Of a stretch of DNA of 64,000 nt, positions 29,917 to 37,144 are shown piece by piece. Both the position numbers and the translations under genes were made by a program. The stretch is from assembly GCA_015064895.1 (NCBI GenBank), contig SVRI01000003.1:62001-126000 (forward strand), written 5' to 3'. The notes under the pieces are model-generated. The model worked only from the letters and a program-made list of their open reading frames with translations, had not been told where the DNA came from and did not search any database. Position 1 is the first letter of the stretch. Each line of letters opens with the position of its first letter. Source of the stretch: Oscillospiraceae bacterium. GTDB lineage: Bacteria; Bacillota; Clostridia; Oscillospirales; CAG-382.

Positions 29917-29945
29917 TTGACAAAACGGCGAGAAAAAGGTATAAT
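29917..29945 (+). promoter_or_regulatory. rnpB promoter
   Basis: TTGACA (29917-29922) and TATAAT (29940-29945) are perfect consensus elements with 17-base spacing. The first base of the RNA lies about nine bases after the -10 element. Confidence 0.88.
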
Positions 29946-29953
29946 AACACTTA

Positions 29954-30295
29954 CGACTGGGGTGAACAATCGCGCTGGACAGAAATGTCGGTGAGGAAAG
30001 TCCGGGCTTCACAGAGCAGGATAACGGATAACGTCCGCCGGAGGCGACTCCCGGGATAGTGCAACAGAGATATACCGCCGTATTTTACGGTAAGGGTGGA
30101 AAGGCGAGGTAAGAGCTCACCGGCGTGGTGGTGACATCACGGCCCTGTAAACCCTATCCGAAGCAACACCGAATGCAGAGAGCTTTATGCTACGTTTGCT
30201 CGACGGAATCTGTGAGGTGGCAACAGAGCTTTATGGCAACATAAAGCCAAGATAGATGATTGTTCTCGACAGAACCCGGCTTACAGCCCCAGTCG
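29954..30295 (+). ncRNA. rnpB: RNase P RNA, bacterial class A
   Basis: This is the catalytic RNA that removes 5' leaders from pre-tRNAs. Conserved landmarks are in order: GAGGAAAGTCCGGGCT (helix P4 5' part), GATAGTGCAACAGAGA, GGTAAGAGCTCACCG, ATCCGAAGC and the closing ACAGAACCCGGCTTACAG (P4 3' part). The ends pair as CGACTGGGG with CCCCAGTCG (P1), which sets the boundaries. The internal helices suit the ancestral A type rather than the B type of Bacillus. Confidence 0.95.
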
Positions 30296-30299
30296 CGGG

Positions 30300-30337
30300 T
30301 AGCACCCGCCGGCAATTTCACGGGCGGTGCTTGATTT
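30300..30337 (+). terminator. Terminator-like hairpin after rnpB
   Basis: GCACC-C-GCC pairs with GGC-GGTGC across a short loop with one bulge, followed by TTGATTTT. It is imperfect but well placed to end the RNase P RNA transcript. Confidence 0.55.
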
Positions 30338-30339
30338 TA

Positions 30340-30660
30340 ACAAACAAAAGGTGTCGCGCAACGAACATCGTTTGCGTTGCATAAATCCAACAACGCAAAC
30401 TCATCGAAACACCGACGAAAGTTCAGAAAAACATACAGATATAATGCACGATTGTCCGTTCACAACCGTCAAACACCGACGGTTGCGAACTGTAAACAAA
30501 TTAGCACTACACCCAATGTGAGGAGTTAAGCCGCCTCTTTTTGAGTGGTCGGTTTGGTTCACTTTCCTGAGTGAAAATGAACGGAAAACGCACGTCGCAA
30601 CGTGCGGAATCCTCACTACATATAACTTAGCACTATATTAAACTCAAGAAGGAAAATATA
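30340..30660 (+). repeat. Noncoding stretch packed with hairpins and a dispersed-repeat fragment
   Basis: No credible gene lies here. Four inverted repeats are visible: GTTTGCGTTG/CAACGCAAAC (30370-30400, 11-nt loop); GTTC-CAACCGTC-type arms at 30458-30490 (13 bp with one mismatch, loop AAACACC); TTCACT/AGTGAA (30558-30575); and CGCACGT/ACGTGCG (30589-30606). The first has the same loop and outer stem as hairpins at 62.3-62.5 kb. The stretch 30489-30550 (TAGCAC then GAGGAGTTAAGCCGCC) is a partial copy of the element found twice at 62.76-62.96 kb. Confidence 0.6.
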
Positions 30661-30663
30661 AAA

Positions 30664-31083
30664 ATGCGAATTTTAGGAATTGACTACGGCGACGTAAGAG
30701 TCGGTCTTGCAATCTGTGACCCCACGGAATTTTTGGCAAGCGGTATCGGCAACGTAGTTATAAAAGGCATGAACGATGCGGTTGAAAAGGTCTGCGAGAA
30801 AATAAAAGAAACCTCTGCCGAAAAAATAGTCCTCGGACTTCCCGTCAACATGAACGGAACACAAGGCGACAAGGCGGAAAAAATCAAGGTCTTTGCCGAG
30901 AAGCTGAAAGATGCCTCGGGGCTTGAAATTGACTTTATCGATGAAAGACGCACCACTATCATGGCACACGGCTTCATGAACGAAACAGGAACCCACGGCA
31001 AAAAACGCAAGGACTCGGTAGATACTCTGTCTGCACAGATAATACTTCAGACATATCTCGACATGAAAAGAGGAAACAAATGA
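30664..31083 (+). CDS. ruvX: RuvX/YqgF-family pre-16S rRNA nuclease
   Basis: YqgF/RuvX is an RNase H-fold nuclease that takes part in the final trimming of the 16S rRNA 5' end and is often annotated as a Holliday-junction resolvase. The 139-aa protein has the first catalytic motif ILGIDYGDVRVGLAI, the central glutamate segment IVLGLPVNMNG and the closing DERRTT plus DTLSAQIILQ. AAGAAGGA precedes the ATG. The stop overlaps rsmG by four bases. In many Firmicutes it follows ireB; here ireB lies 3 kb downstream. Confidence 0.92.
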   Translation: MRILGIDYGDVRVGLAICDPTEFLASGIGNVVIKGMNDAVEKVCEKIKETSAEKIVLGLPVNMNGTQGDKAEKIKVFAEKLKDASGLEIDFIDERRTTIMAHGFMNETGTHGKKRKDSVDTLSAQIILQTYLDMKRGNK

Positions 31084-31826
31084 GTTTTTCCACAAAAGAT
31101 ACCATTCTTGACTATTGTAAACTGAATAATATTGATATTTCGCAAGAAACAGCCGAAGGGTTTGAAAAGCTGTCGGATATGCTTCTTGAGTTCAATTCCC
31201 ACACCAATGTGACGGCACTCAAAACACGGGAGGATATTGCGGTGAAGCACTTTGCCGACTCTTTGGCGGTGCTGAAATATGACCTTATCAAGAAGAACGC
31301 ATCCGTCATTGACATCGGTTGCGGTGCGGGTTTTCCCGGGCTTCCCGTAAAGATGTTGAGAGATGACATTAAAATCACCTTCGTTGACAGTACGGCAAAG
31401 AAGCTGAGGTTTACAAATTCCGTTGCCGAAGCATTCGGAATGTCGGATGTTGAAACCTGTCCCGAAAGGGCAGAGGAGCTTGTGGCAAAGGGCAAACGTG
31501 AAAAGTATGATGTTGCCGTGTCCCGTGCCGTTGCATCCTTGCCCGTTCTCGTGGAGTTGGTGCTCCCCTTTGTCAAGGCGGGCGGCTGTTTTGTTGCATA
31601 TAAAAGTTCAATTGAAGCTGATATAAACAACAAGGAAAGTGAGCTTTCAAAGTCGCTGAATGGCATAAAAAGACTCGGCGGCAAGGTTGAGGATATACTT
31701 GATGCGTCCCTGCCGGGTGTCAATGACGAAACCCAGAAGCATTCTCTTATCGTAATCAGAAAGGTGGGCAAGACACCCATCGAATTTCCGAGAAGATATG
31801 CTCAGATTGTCAAAAAACCGCTTTAA
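31080..31826 (+). CDS. rsmG: 16S rRNA (guanine527-N7)-methyltransferase RsmG
   Basis: RsmG (GidB) methylates G527 in the 530 loop of 16S rRNA; its loss gives low-level streptomycin resistance in other bacteria. The 248-aa protein has N-terminal NSHTNVTALKTREDI, the SAM-binding motif VIDIGCGAGFPGLPVKML near residue 78 and the conserved SRAVASLPVLVE segment near 150. It overlaps ruvX by ATGA, so the two ribosome-maturation genes are coupled. Confidence 0.95.
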   Translation: MSFSTKDTILDYCKLNNIDISQETAEGFEKLSDMLLEFNSHTNVTALKTREDIAVKHFADSLAVLKYDLIKKNASVIDIGCGAGFPGLPVKMLRDDIKITFVDSTAKKLRFTNSVAEAFGMSDVETCPERAEELVAKGKREKYDVAVSRAVASLPVLVELVLPFVKAGGCFVAYKSSIEADINNKESELSKSLNGIKRLGGKVEDILDASLPGVNDETQKHSLIVIRKVGKTPIEFPRRYAQIVKKPL

Positions 31827-31917
31827 AATTTAATATATAATCGACACGCTTTTAGCCTTTTCCCGCATGTGCTTTGATAGAATAACATTGCACGCACAAA
31901 AAAGGGAGGTTAAAAAC

Positions 31918-32535
31918 GTGTCGGAATTTTTTTATAAGGAAACAATAGGACCTGTGCTTTCACCTGTAATAAAGGTCAGGCACAGCAGTATTTCTCCGAC
32001 GGTAGTGTCGGCAATTGACAATCTGCTTTCACCCTCGGGTAATATGTTCACACGGGCAGAAACAGTCAAAAATCTCATGAAAATAGAAAAACTGAGCCTT
32101 GATGAAACGTCAAAGGTTTTGTCAATAAAACGCACGGATGTTGCCAACAAGCTCAGACTTCTGGAGTTTTCGAAAAAAGAACGCTCGGCAATTCTCGAAT
32201 ACGGCTTTTCGGAAACCGAGGCACTTGAATTTTTGGCTCTTGACAAATCTGCAAGGCTGTATGCAATAGAGTACTATCATAAGAATCTTTCGGGTTCTGT
32301 GGGTACACGTGAATATGTTGATTCTTACCTTAAAAACGAGTCGGGTCTTTTGCGTAAACAGAACAAACCGACAGAAGGTGTAAGAAAGTTTGTCATACGT
32401 GATGCGGGATTTGTTGTAAATTCTCTTGAAAATATTGTGAAAAATGCAAGAAAAGCAGGATTTCAGATAGATGATGAAACAAATGAAAGCGATGATTGTT
32501 ACGATATACATATAACCTTAAAAAAGAATAAGTAA
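31918..32535 (+). CDS. ParB/Noc-like DNA-binding protein lacking the N-terminal domain
   Basis: This 205-aa protein resembles the central helix-turn-helix of ParB and Noc (MFTRAETVKNLMKIEKLS, then LSIKRTDVANKLRLLEFS), followed by a C-terminal part that could dimerise. The N-terminal ParB/Srx CTPase domain with its GERRxxA motif is absent. The start is GTG at 31918 after AGGGAGG; the track's ATG at 31867 has no ribosome-binding site. It lies directly after rsmG, the place where Bacillus keeps noc. A reduced nucleoid-occlusion or ParB-derived regulator is the best guess; function is inference. Confidence 0.65.
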   Translation: MSEFFYKETIGPVLSPVIKVRHSSISPTVVSAIDNLLSPSGNMFTRAETVKNLMKIEKLSLDETSKVLSIKRTDVANKLRLLEFSKKERSAILEYGFSETEALEFLALDKSARLYAIEYYHKNLSGSVGTREYVDSYLKNESGLLRKQNKPTEGVRKFVIRDAGFVVNSLENIVKNARKAGFQIDDETNESDDCYDIHITLKKNK

Positions 32536-32547
32536 TGCTGCTTTAAG

Positions 32548-32576
32548 TTGACAAAAATCAAGTCGGCGAGTATAAT
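32548..32576 (+). promoter_or_regulatory. Promoter of the Mn-type CDF gene
   Basis: TTGACA (32548-32553) and TATAAT (32571-32576), 17 bases apart, both perfect. Only about 25 nt of leader precede the gene, which leaves no room for a riboswitch. Confidence 0.85.
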
Positions 32577-32610
32577 ATACTAAAATCACATCTTGTGAGG
32601 TTGCAGATTA

Positions 32611-33780
32611 ATGATTACTCTTTTGTCAAAGCTTTTTATAAAAGACAGTACCAATTATGAAAATTCCGACGTTCGCAGCAAATATGGTTTTTTGTGTGCC
32701 ATAGTCGGAATTGTTCTCAATATTCTTTTGTTCTGTGCAAAAATGCTGGCAGGACTTCTGGCAAACTCCGTCTCTGTTCTTGCAGATGCCTTCAATAACC
32801 TTTCGGATGCGGGCTCAAGTCTTGTTACCCTTTTCGGCTTTAAGGCGGCAAGCAAAAAGGCAGACAGCGACCATCCCTTCGGTCACGGCAGATACGAGTA
32901 TATAGCTGGTCTTGTTGTTTCGGTGCTCATAGTTGTAATGGGTGTTGAATTTATCAAAAGCTCGATTGAAAAAATAGTGTCGGGTGAAAATGATACACAT
33001 TTCACCCTGCTTACGGCAGGAATACTTGTTTTTTCAATTCTTGTAAAGGTTTATATTTTTATTTTCAATAAAAACGTAGGCAAGAAGATATCTTCCCCCG
33101 CACTTCTTGCAACGGGCGCCGATGCCCTTTCCGACTGTATTGCAACCGGTGCAATTATCGTGTCGGCTGTAATTTCAAACGTGACAAGCTTTGCGGCAGA
33201 CGGCTGGTGCGGTCTTGTGGTATCGCTTATGATTATTGTCGCAGGTCTTAACGCGGCAAGAGAAACGATAAATCCCCTTCTTGGACAGCCTCCGAGCAAG
33301 GAGTTCGTAGAAAAAGTCGAGAGCCTGCTTATGGCACATGACGAAATTGTTGGCATTCACGACCTTGTTGTCCACGACTATGCACCGGGACATATTATGA
33401 TTTCCGTTCATGCGGAAATTTCCGATAAGTCCGACATCATCGAGGCACATGAGCTTATAGATAATGTCGAACGTGAGATTGCCCAAAAGCTGTCCTGCGA
33501 GGCGGTTATACATATGGACCCCATTTCTACCGACGATGATAGGGTAAATGAGATAAAGCAAAAGGTTTGCAATGTTCTTCTTTGCATTCACGAGGACGTT
33601 ACAATACACGATTTCCGCATGGTTGACGGTAATACGCTTACAAATCTGATTTTCGATATTGTGGTGCCCTTTGATGTGAAAATGGATACCGACGAAATTA
33701 AGAAGGAAGCCGACAGACTCGTGAAAACCATCGATAAAAAGTATAATGCTGTGGTCGATGTGGACAGAAAAATGGTTTGA
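32611..33780 (+). CDS. Cation diffusion facilitator, probable Mn(II) exporter (MntE-like)
   Basis: CDF proteins export divalent metals in exchange for protons. The 389-aa protein has six predicted spans (about 25-210), the CDF landmark HPFGHGRYEYIA, and an extended cytoplasmic C-terminal region. The intramembrane metal site reads NxxxD in span 2 (ADAFNNLSDAG) and DxxxD in span 5 (GADALSDCIATG). This ND/DD quartet is reported for Mn-transporting MntE, whereas Zn exporters have histidines. It is distinct from the second CDF gene in this window at 56.2 kb. GAGG lies 14 bases upstream of the ATG. Confidence 0.82.
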   Translation: MITLLSKLFIKDSTNYENSDVRSKYGFLCAIVGIVLNILLFCAKMLAGLLANSVSVLADAFNNLSDAGSSLVTLFGFKAASKKADSDHPFGHGRYEYIAGLVVSVLIVVMGVEFIKSSIEKIVSGENDTHFTLLTAGILVFSILVKVYIFIFNKNVGKKISSPALLATGADALSDCIATGAIIVSAVISNVTSFAADGWCGLVVSLMIIVAGLNAARETINPLLGQPPSKEFVEKVESLLMAHDEIVGIHDLVVHDYAPGHIMISVHAEISDKSDIIEAHELIDNVEREIAQKLSCEAVIHMDPISTDDDRVNEIKQKVCNVLLCIHEDVTIHDFRMVDGNTLTNLIFDIVVPFDVKMDTDEIKKEADRLVKTIDKKYNAVVDVDRKMV

Positions 33781-33798
33781 TGCAAAAAGGAGATTATC

Positions 33799-33987
33799 AT
33801 GGATAAAAAAGAAACAGGCTGTAACTGTGACTATTGCGTGCATTATGATTGGGACGAAGAAGGGGAGTATTACGAATGTAATATGAGCCTTGATGAGGAC
33901 GAAATGGTGTACTTTCTGAAAGGTCAGTATAAGAACTGCCCCTATTTTCAGGCGTATGACGAATACAAAATTGCACGTAAGCAGTAG
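33799..33987 (+). CDS. Small Cys-rich protein, DUF6472-like
   Basis: A 62-aa acidic protein with cysteines in CNCDYC, YECNMSLDED and NCPYFQ, ending in DEYKIARKQ. This pattern matches DUF6472-type proteins of Clostridia as I recall it; four or five cysteines could bind zinc. AAAAAGGAG sits eight bases before the ATG. It follows the CDF gene by 18 bases and is probably co-transcribed. Function unknown. Confidence 0.75.
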   Translation: MDKKETGCNCDYCVHYDWDEEGEYYECNMSLDEDEMVYFLKGQYKNCPYFQAYDEYKIARKQ

Positions 33988-34025
33988 TAAATCATTATAA
34001 ATTTGTTAATTTATCACAATTCCCC

Positions 34026-34054
34026 TTGATATTTTGATATATGTGGTCTATAAT
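34026..34054 (+). promoter_or_regulatory. ireB promoter
   Basis: TTGATA (34026-34031) and TATAAT (34049-34054) with 17-base spacing, in the 110-bp gap before ireB. Confidence 0.75.
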
Positions 34055-34097
34055 AACATATGGATAAAAATGTCCAAGGCGAAAGTGAGTGATATAA

Positions 34098-34358
34098 ATG
34101 TTCGAAAACAGAAATGATCAGACAAAGACCTTTTCAATTTCACAGCTCAAAGAGCTTGAAACAAAGCAGACGCTCCGTCAGGTTTATGATGCTCTTGTTG
34201 AAAAGGGATATAACCCCATAAATCAGATAGTCGGCTATATTCTGTCCGAGGACCCGACATATATTACAAGCTATAATAATGCCCGCGGACTTATCAGAAA
34301 GCTTGACAGAGACGAACTTATGAAGATTCTTGTCAACAGCTATCTCAGAAATGACTAA
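34098..34358 (+). CDS. ireB: IreB-family regulatory phosphoprotein (UPF0297)
   Basis: IreB is a small substrate of the PASTA Ser/Thr kinase IreK in Enterococcus and links cell-wall stress to antibiotic tolerance. The 86-aa protein shows the family sequence throughout: [13 protein letters not shown] near the start (with the candidate phospho-threonines), a central [21 protein letters not shown] and the end [13 protein letters not shown]. It stands with its own promoter and a small gene of unknown function rather than beside ruvX. Confidence 0.93.
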   Translation: MFENRNDQTKTFSISQLKELETKQTLRQVYDALVEKGYNPINQIVGYILSEDPTYITSYNNARGLIRKLDRDELMKILVNSYLRND

Positions 34359-34378
34359 AAGCCGAAAGGAAGATAATT

Positions 34379-34648
34379 ATGGCACAGCCTATGATTTATA
34401 AGGGAAGACCTGTAGTCAGAGACGGAAACAAGCTTTATTTCGGAGAACCCACAAACCCCTTTATGGTAGTACTTACGGTTCTTCAGAATGTAAACGATGT
34501 TCCTTCAAGAATACTTGTACAGCTTCAGAACACAGATCCCGCCCTTGCATTTTCAAACGAAAAAATTGTAAAGGAAGCAGAAAGAAAGAACCTTTTTGAT
34601 GCATTTGAACTGTGTTCTCTTTGGCTTGAAAAACAGCTCTCCGAATAA
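34379..34648 (+). CDS. Conserved-looking small protein of unknown function
   Basis: An 89-aa soluble protein (MAQPMIYKGRPVVRDGNKLY...) with one beta-rich half and one helical half. I do not recognise the family. AAAGGAAG lies eight bases before the ATG, codon use is like that of the neighbours, and it is followed by a terminator, so it is a real gene in an operon with ireB. In many Firmicutes a DUF1292-type protein follows ireB and ruvX, but this sequence does not look like DUF1292. Confidence 0.7.
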   Translation: MAQPMIYKGRPVVRDGNKLYFGEPTNPFMVVLTVLQNVNDVPSRILVQLQNTDPALAFSNEKIVKEAERKNLFDAFELCSLWLEKQLSE

Positions 34649-34655
34649 TTTTTAT

Positions 34656-34686
34656 GCTCCGATAAATTCGGAGCTTTTTCTTTTTT
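34656..34686 (+). terminator. Terminator of the ireB operon
   Basis: GCTCCGA pairs with TCGGAGC around a five-base loop, followed by TTTTTCTTTTTTT. Confidence 0.92.
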
Positions 34687-34690
34687 TGTG

Positions 34691-34719
34691 TTGACTTTGC
34701 AAATTAAAAGATTTATAAT
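34691..34719 (+). promoter_or_regulatory. Promoter of the MFS transporter gene
   Basis: TTGACT (34691-34696) and TATAAT (34714-34719), 17 bases apart, begin only a few bases after the preceding terminator. The track's ATG at 34688 lies upstream of the promoter and cannot be the start. Confidence 0.82.
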
Positions 34720-34747
34720 CTTTACGGATTCGGACGGAGGTGTCATT

Positions 34748-36028
34748 GTGAACGGAGTGTTTGAAAAAAAGGAGTATAAACATTCAAGAGTAGCATACGC
34801 AATGCAGGCCACACTTGAATATCTTATTACCCTGATGGTTACCGACGCATTCCTTGCAAAAATACTTACTCATCTTGGAATAAGCGACTCTGCAATAGGT
34901 ATAATTGCAACCTTTATATCCCTTGCCATGGTGATACAACTCGGTTCGCTTTCGCTTTCGGGAATAAAGGCAAAGACAAAGACTGTGGTTACTGTCTGTT
35001 CCACGGTGAGTCAGATGCTGTTTGCACTTGTGTATGTAATACCTTTTATTCCCATTGCCGCAACATTGAAAAAGGTTCTTGCGATAGCGTTTATACTGGT
35101 GGCATATGCTTCCATGTATGTGGTCTGGCCGATAATGTACAGATGGGCTTATAAATTTGTCTCTCCCGATAAAAGAGCAAGCTTTTCCGCCACAAAGGAA
35201 ATGTTGTCTCTGGGTCTTGGAATTGTGTTTACTCTTGTCGTGGGGTGGGTAATTGACAGATTTGAAGGACTTGGGAATATAAGCGGAGCATTTGTTTTCA
35301 TTGCCGTTTCGATGGCGGTGATAAGTGTATGTAACGTTTTGTGCCTGCTTTCGATGAAAAGCGAACCTGACGAGGGAGAAAGGATGAAAAAAAGAAGCTT
35401 TTCGGAGATTGTTTCCAATACTTTCGGAAATAAAAGCTTTAACAGCTGCGTTTTTGCCATATCGCTGTGGGAATTTGCAAGATTCTTTCAGCTCGGCTTT
35501 ATGGGAACCTTCAAAACCAAGGATTTGCTCATATCCGTCTCTGCAATTCAGGTAATAAATATGGTGGGTTACGGCATAAGACTTGCCCTGTCAAAGCCCG
35601 TGGCGAGATTTTCTGATAAATACGGATACAGTGCCGGCTTTCAGCTCGGACTTGTCATTGCGGCGTCGGCTTTTCTGATAAATGTATTCACAACAAAACA
35701 GACATGGTATTTTGTTGTAGTTTATACCGTTCTTCATCAGCTTTGCTATGTTGGCGTAAATTCAAACAGCTATAATATCCTTTACAGCTATGTGGATAAT
35801 GCCTACATATCCGAGGCACTTGCCATCAAGAACTGCATTGCCGGTATATCGGGCTTTGCGGCGGCACTTATCGCAGGAAAACTTCTTTCTTTTGTTCAGC
35901 AAAACGGAAACACATTCTTTGGCATCAGGATGTTCGGACAGCAGCTGCTATCGGCAGTATCATTCCTTCTTGCCGTGGCGGCATTGCTCTATGTCAGATT
36001 TGTTCTTTCAAAGCAGAAAAACGAATAA
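34748..36028 (+). CDS. MFS-type membrane transporter, substrate unknown
   Basis: A 426-aa integral membrane protein with about twelve hydrophobic spans and a central cytoplasmic loop near residue 205 (SEPDEGERMKKRS), as in the major facilitator superfamily. GGAGG at 34736-34740 selects GTG at 34748; this agrees with the promoter just upstream. The sequence gives no clear drug- or sugar-specific motif. It is a single-gene unit with its own promoter and terminator. Confidence 0.8.
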   Translation: MNGVFEKKEYKHSRVAYAMQATLEYLITLMVTDAFLAKILTHLGISDSAIGIIATFISLAMVIQLGSLSLSGIKAKTKTVVTVCSTVSQMLFALVYVIPFIPIAATLKKVLAIAFILVAYASMYVVWPIMYRWAYKFVSPDKRASFSATKEMLSLGLGIVFTLVVGWVIDRFEGLGNISGAFVFIAVSMAVISVCNVLCLLSMKSEPDEGERMKKRSFSEIVSNTFGNKSFNSCVFAISLWEFARFFQLGFMGTFKTKDLLISVSAIQVINMVGYGIRLALSKPVARFSDKYGYSAGFQLGLVIAASAFLINVFTTKQTWYFVVVYTVLHQLCYVGVNSNSYNILYSYVDNAYISEALAIKNCIAGISGFAAALIAGKLLSFVQQNGNTFFGIRMFGQQLLSAVSFLLAVAALLYVRFVLSKQKNE

Positions 36029-36035
36029 TCAAGAT

Positions 36036-36066
36036 AAGCGGCTACCGTAAATGGTGGCCGCTTTTG
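36036..36066 (+). terminator. Terminator after the MFS gene
   Basis: AGCGGCTACC pairs with GGTGGCCGCT (one G-T wobble) around GTAAAT, then CTTTTG. The next 200 bases up to the PHP gene are very AT-rich; a weak promoter candidate TTGATT-17-TAAAAT lies at 36208-36236. Confidence 0.8.
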
Positions 36067-36280
36067 TGTGAACAAAAAACAACTTTGTTAATTTTGATAT
36101 TCGACAAAATATGTGCAATATGCACAATTATCGCAATCGTTTTTTACGTGTTTACATATATATAACAAATTATGATAAAAAACTTTTAATATTCTGCTTC
36201 GAAATTGTTGATTTAATAATCTGAGTATGGTAAAATACAATATATAATAGTTTAACTTATATATAATATGGTGAAATAAT

Positions 36281-37120
36281 ATGATTATAAAGTCGGATTG
36301 GCATATACATAGCGAATATTCCCATGATGCTACCCAGACACTTGAGCATGTGGCATCAAGGGCAAAGGAAGTAGGACTTGAGAAATTCGGTATAACTGAC
36401 CATGTGAATTTAAATGATACGCAGTTTCTCGGAATATTGAAAAAATCTTCCATGGGCGTCCGTGAATTTCAGAAAACACATCCCGAGGTTGTTCTCGGAG
36501 TGGAGCTTACTCCCATTGAAAAGCCGGAGTTTGATTATCTTGCAAAAAACGGCGGAATCCGTGAAGGCTATGTTGCTCCGGCAACAGATAAGCCTTATGA
36601 TATAGAGCTTGCCGTAACAAAAGAAGAACTTATAAATCACGGTGTAAGATATGCAGTTGGTGCATCTCACTGGAGGGTTGACAGACCGGGACTTAACTTT
36701 GATTTTTCGGATGTAAACGAAGTTATAAAGGAATGGTACCGCCAGCAGATGTGGCTTGCCTGCGACGAAAGAGTAACGATACTCGGACATCCCTGGTATA
36801 ATGGTTCAAAACTCTGGTATCAGGATTTTTCGGTGATTCCCCACTCCATGAATATGGATATTGCGGCGGCACTCAAGGAAAACGGAAAGTATGTGGAATG
36901 TAATGCATACGTTGCGTACCCGCCCGAATCGAGTGAAAAATTCCGTTATCAGTATGCGGAATTCCTTCGTGAACTCTTTGAAATGGGAATTCCCGTAACA
37001 TACGGCTCGGATGAACACGGCTGTTACAGCGACAGAATTTTTGAAATCGAAAAGCTTCTTTCGTCTGTCGGATTCAAAGAAGGAGATATTTCGGGAATTG
37101 CCGAAGAACATCTCTGGTAA
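36281..37120 (+). CDS. PHP-domain metal-dependent phosphoesterase
   Basis: The 279-aa protein has the metal-binding motifs of the PHP superfamily in order: DWHIHSEYS near residue 6, ITDHVN near 39, GASHWR near 128, GHPW near 168 and YGSDEH near 247. These build a trinuclear metal centre used for phosphate-ester hydrolysis, as in histidinol phosphatase. The substrate is unknown. It lies 24 bases before glgB and seems to be the first gene of the glycogen operon, so a sugar-phosphate substrate is possible but unproven. The ribosome-binding site is weak. Confidence 0.82.
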   Translation: MIIKSDWHIHSEYSHDATQTLEHVASRAKEVGLEKFGITDHVNLNDTQFLGILKKSSMGVREFQKTHPEVVLGVELTPIEKPEFDYLAKNGGIREGYVAPATDKPYDIELAVTKEELINHGVRYAVGASHWRVDRPGLNFDFSDVNEVIKEWYRQQMWLACDERVTILGHPWYNGSKLWYQDFSVIPHSMNMDIAAALKENGKYVECNAYVAYPPESSEKFRYQYAEFLRELFEMGIPVTYGSDEHGCYSDRIFEIEKLLSSVGFKEGDISGIAEEHLW

Positions 37121-37144
37121 AACTTAAGCGGAAAGGATATGCGT

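Noticed and set aside
30327-30616. ORFs of 64 aa (+) and 71 aa (-) between rnpB and ruvX
   Set aside because: They consist of hairpin arms and repeat fragments, with no ribosome-binding site.
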